From Rhodoferax sp. (GTDB lineage Bacteria > Pseudomonadota > Gammaproteobacteria > Burkholderiales > Burkholderiaceae_C), in contig JADGRK010000082.1 in NCBI GenBank assembly GCA_017880985.1, positions 1-8,536 of the forward strand: 8,536 nucleotides of DNA, written 5' to 3'. Under the pieces are notes generated by a model. That model made no database searches and was not told where the DNA came from. It worked only from the letters and a program-made list of their open reading frames with translations. The translations under genes were made by a program, and so were the position numbers. Every line of letters starts with the position of its first letter. The first letter of the stretch is position 1. This document shows, one piece after another, positions 6,922 to 8,536 of the stretch.

Positions 6922-6952
6922 TGTTTACGCAATAACGACGGGGGCTTGAATG

Positions 6953-6958
6953 TAAAAT
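6953..6958 (+). promoter_or_regulatory. Candidate -10 for the CYTH-CHAD gene
   Basis: TAAAAT matches TATAAT at five of six positions and would start transcription about 30 bases before the ATG. No good -35 stands 16-18 bases upstream, so this is a weak call. TTTAAT at 6913-6918 inside the inverted repeat is an alternative. Confidence 0.25.
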
Positions 6959-6977
6959 GGCTTACAAGCTTGGTGGT

Positions 6978-6998
6978 ATGCAACAATCTGATCGATGA
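6978..6998 (+). CDS. Mini-ORF MQQSDR preceding the CYTH-CHAD gene
   Basis: ATG-CAA-CAA-TCT-GAT-CGA-TGA encodes six residues. Its stop TGA (6996-6998) lies within the ATGATG that starts the next gene, so ribosomes finishing it would sit on the downstream start. GGTGG just before its ATG (6972-6976) could serve as a ribosome binding site, although it is very close. The main gene itself has no convincing Shine-Dalgarno. It may be a coupling leader or chance; the peptide itself suggests no function. Confidence 0.25.
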   Translation: MQQSDR

Positions 6999-8479
6999 TG
7001 GCCCGTTCACAGGAAATTGAACTCAAGCTGGCCTTCCCAGCCCATGATCCAGCACGCCTGGCAAAGCGGCTGGCTCAAATACCCTTGCTGGTACGCCGCA
7101 AGCCGACGCACCTGCATTTGCATAACGTCTATTTTGATACGCCTGAGCAGGTGCTGTGGCAGGCGCGCGTGGCGTTGCGGATACGGCGGGTTGGCAGCGA
7201 TGCAAAACCGCAGTGGCTGCAGACCCTCAAAACGGGTGACCGTGGTGATTCGGCGCTAAGCCAGCGTGGCGAGTGGGAAGTACCGGTGCCGGATGCCAAG
7301 CTGGATTTGAAGGCGCTGCAACAGACGCCGTGGAAGCAGATCGACCCTGACGGAGCCCTGTTTCAGGCGCTGGCGCCGATTTTTTCGACCCGCTTCGACC
7401 GGACCATCTGGCTCGTTCGCAAGCGCGACGGCAGCGCTGTTGAAGTCGCGCTGGACCTTGGGCAGATTGAAGCCGGTGGCATGACTTCGCCGATTTGCGA
7501 GTTGGAGCTTGAATTGCTCGCGGGGACCCCGGCGGCACTGTTTGACATCGCCCGGCAGATTGCCGGTACGGTTGCGGTACTGCCAGCCAATATGAGCAAG
7601 GCGGAGCGTGGCTATGCCCTGGCTCACGGCTGCCTGGACAAGCCGCTGCGCGCCGAGCCACCCAAGCTGACGGCCAAGCTGCCATTGCCCGAGGCGACGC
7701 AGCGAGTGTTGCGCGAAATGTTTTGCCAGTTCACGACCAACCTTGGCCTGCTAGGCAGCGCAGATAACCCCGAGGTGGTGCATCAAGCCCGGATCGGATG
7801 GCGTCGCTTCAAAAGTGCATTGCGATTGTTCAAAATAGCCCTTACGGCTGAACCGATGCCGTCCTGGCAGTCACTGCAACCGTTGTTAAGTCTGTTGGGT
7901 GAAGTGCGCAATCTCGATGTCATTCGCACAGAAACGCTTCCGCCGCTCGCTGCCGCCTATGCAGCAGGAGATGCCCGACGGGCACATGCGTGGCGAGGGA
8001 TGGAACTGGCGTTGACACAGCTTTCGATCCACCGACGCGAGCTGGCTCGCCAGGCGCTCCAGCAGCCGGCAGTCGGGGCAGCCTTGCTTGAGATCACGCA
8101 ATGGCTTGAAGGACTGACCAGGTTGATGGCACCGGGCGATCTGGCGCCTGAACCGAAAGTGTCCCTGCGTGGCTGGGCCAGGCGCCGAATCGCGCGCCTG
8201 CATGATCGGTTACAGCTCGCCCTGAACGACACCGGTGACCCGGACCGTCAGCACCACGCGCGCATCATTGCCAAGCGAATGCGCTACAGCATCGAGGCAC
8301 TACAGCCCCTGTTGCCCAGAAAACTTTCGCAACGCTGGCATGAACAAGCGGCCAGTCTTCAATTGAGCATCGGGGCCACGCGTGATGTCGTGCAAGCCAT
8401 CGCACTGGTTGCCAAGCTGGAAATTGAACCCGGAATCATGGAATTCTTGCGGGGTGTCGCCGCTGGGCGTGAAAAGTGA
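6995..8479 (+). CDS. CYTH-CHAD protein, probable inorganic triphosphatase / polyphosphate-binding
   Basis: This cytoplasmic protein has 494 residues and two domains. The N-terminal CYTH (triphosphate tunnel) domain spans about 5-210. It has the signature EIELK (7-11), basic tunnel residues in LRIRR (61-65) and LKT (79), acidic residues in EWE (93-95), VEVALDLG (149-156) and CELELEL (168-174), and SKAERGY (201-207). The C-terminal CHAD helical domain (about 234-488) has both hallmark helices: VHQARIGWRRFKSALRLF (His263) and HHARIIAKRMRYSIEAL (His420). All key residues look present. E. coli YgiF has the same architecture and hydrolyses inorganic triphosphate; CHAD proteins attach to polyphosphate granules. 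It is divergent from pstS across a Pho box, which suggests a role in polyphosphate or triphosphate handling. An in-frame TGA at 6989 limits the start to 6995 or the next ATG at 6998. Specific substrate is not shown by the sequence. Confidence 0.92.
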   Translation: MMARSQEIELKLAFPAHDPARLAKRLAQIPLLVRRKPTHLHLHNVYFDTPEQVLWQARVALRIRRVGSDAKPQWLQTLKTGDRGDSALSQRGEWEVPVPDAKLDLKALQQTPWKQIDPDGALFQALAPIFSTRFDRTIWLVRKRDGSAVEVALDLGQIEAGGMTSPICELELELLAGTPAALFDIARQIAGTVAVLPANMSKAERGYALAHGCLDKPLRAEPPKLTAKLPLPEATQRVLREMFCQFTTNLGLLGSADNPEVVHQARIGWRRFKSALRLFKIALTAEPMPSWQSLQPLLSLLGEVRNLDVIRTETLPPLAAAYAAGDARRAHAWRGMELALTQLSIHRRELARQALQQPAVGAALLEITQWLEGLTRLMAPGDLAPEPKVSLRGWARRRIARLHDRLQLALNDTGDPDRQHHARIIAKRMRYSIEALQPLLPRKLSQRWHEQAASLQLSIGATRDVVQAIALVAKLEIEPGIMEFLRGVAAGREK

Positions 8480-8510
8480 AGTAGAAAATTGGGGTTGACA
8501 GGATGCCTGC

Positions 8511-8536
8511 TTAAAACTTCAACGCGTAATCAATCG
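8511..8536 (-). CDS. 3' end of a minus-strand gene, possibly an outer-membrane beta-barrel
   Basis: Reading leftward from the right edge, the frame gives ...IDYALKF and a TAA stop (8513-8511). Ile, Tyr, Leu and Phe fall at alternate positions and the last residue is Phe. This is the C-terminal signal of many outer-membrane barrels (porins, TonB receptors) recognised by the BAM complex. It would converge on the CYTH-CHAD gene with a 31-base gap (8480-8510) in which I see no hairpin. Only eight complete codons with the stop are visible, so the assignment is tentative. Confidence 0.42.

Noticed and set aside
6921..6927. CTGTTTA as an extra Pho half-site facing the CYTH-CHAD gene
   Set aside because: It is a single imperfect unit without a partner 11 bp away.
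7227..7685. Minus-strand open frames opposite the CYTH domain
   Set aside because: They are shadows of the intact CYTH-CHAD gene, with Arg/Ala/Ser-rich sequence and no family resemblance.

Overview
The window carries a complete phosphate-starvation (Pho) locus on the minus strand. In transcription order it reads pstS, pstC, pstA, pstB, phoU, phoB, phoR. A divergent plus-strand gene for a CYTH-CHAD protein lies upstream of pstS. Codons prefer G or C in the third position. The fused order pstSCAB-phoU-phoB-phoR and the style of the proteins suggest a betaproteobacterium, probably Burkholderiales and perhaps a Comamonadaceae such as a Rhodoferax- or Polaromonas-like organism. The family is inferred from gene order and remembered homologues, not from a search.

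Layout, left to right. Bases 1-76 may hold the 3' tail of a plus-strand gene converging on phoR. Bases 84-2874 are phoR, phoB and phoU, tightly packed. The phoB ATG overlaps the phoU TGA, and two bases separate phoB from phoR. The 138-base gap between phoU and pstB (2875-3012) holds two identical 47-bp imperfect palindromes that look like REP elements. Bases 3013-5691 are pstB, pstA and pstC, with a 4-base ATGA overlap between pstC and pstA. A 68-base gap with a hairpin separates pstC from pstS (5760-6803). The 191-base divergent region 6804-6994 holds a near-ideal Pho box with a -10 element 10 bp downstream, both facing pstS. It also has an AT-rich inverted repeat and a seven-codon mini-ORF ending on the start of the CYTH-CHAD gene (6995-8479). 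Bases 8511-8536 look like the last codons of a minus-strand gene whose end resembles an outer-membrane beta-barrel.

How the genes work together. PstS binds phosphate in the periplasm, PstC and PstA form the inner-membrane channel, and PstB supplies ATP hydrolysis. PhoU relays the state of the transporter to the PhoR kinase, and PhoR phosphorylates PhoB. PhoB~P would bind the Pho box and drive the whole cluster, a positive loop. The divergent CYTH-CHAD protein belongs to families known to hydrolyse inorganic triphosphate (CYTH, as in YgiF) and to bind polyphosphate granules (CHAD). Its position suggests that phosphate uptake and polyphosphate handling are linked here.

The core of the window is a well-known system. 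The items most worth a second look are the paired palindromes inside the operon, the shared divergent control region, and the two edge fragments.
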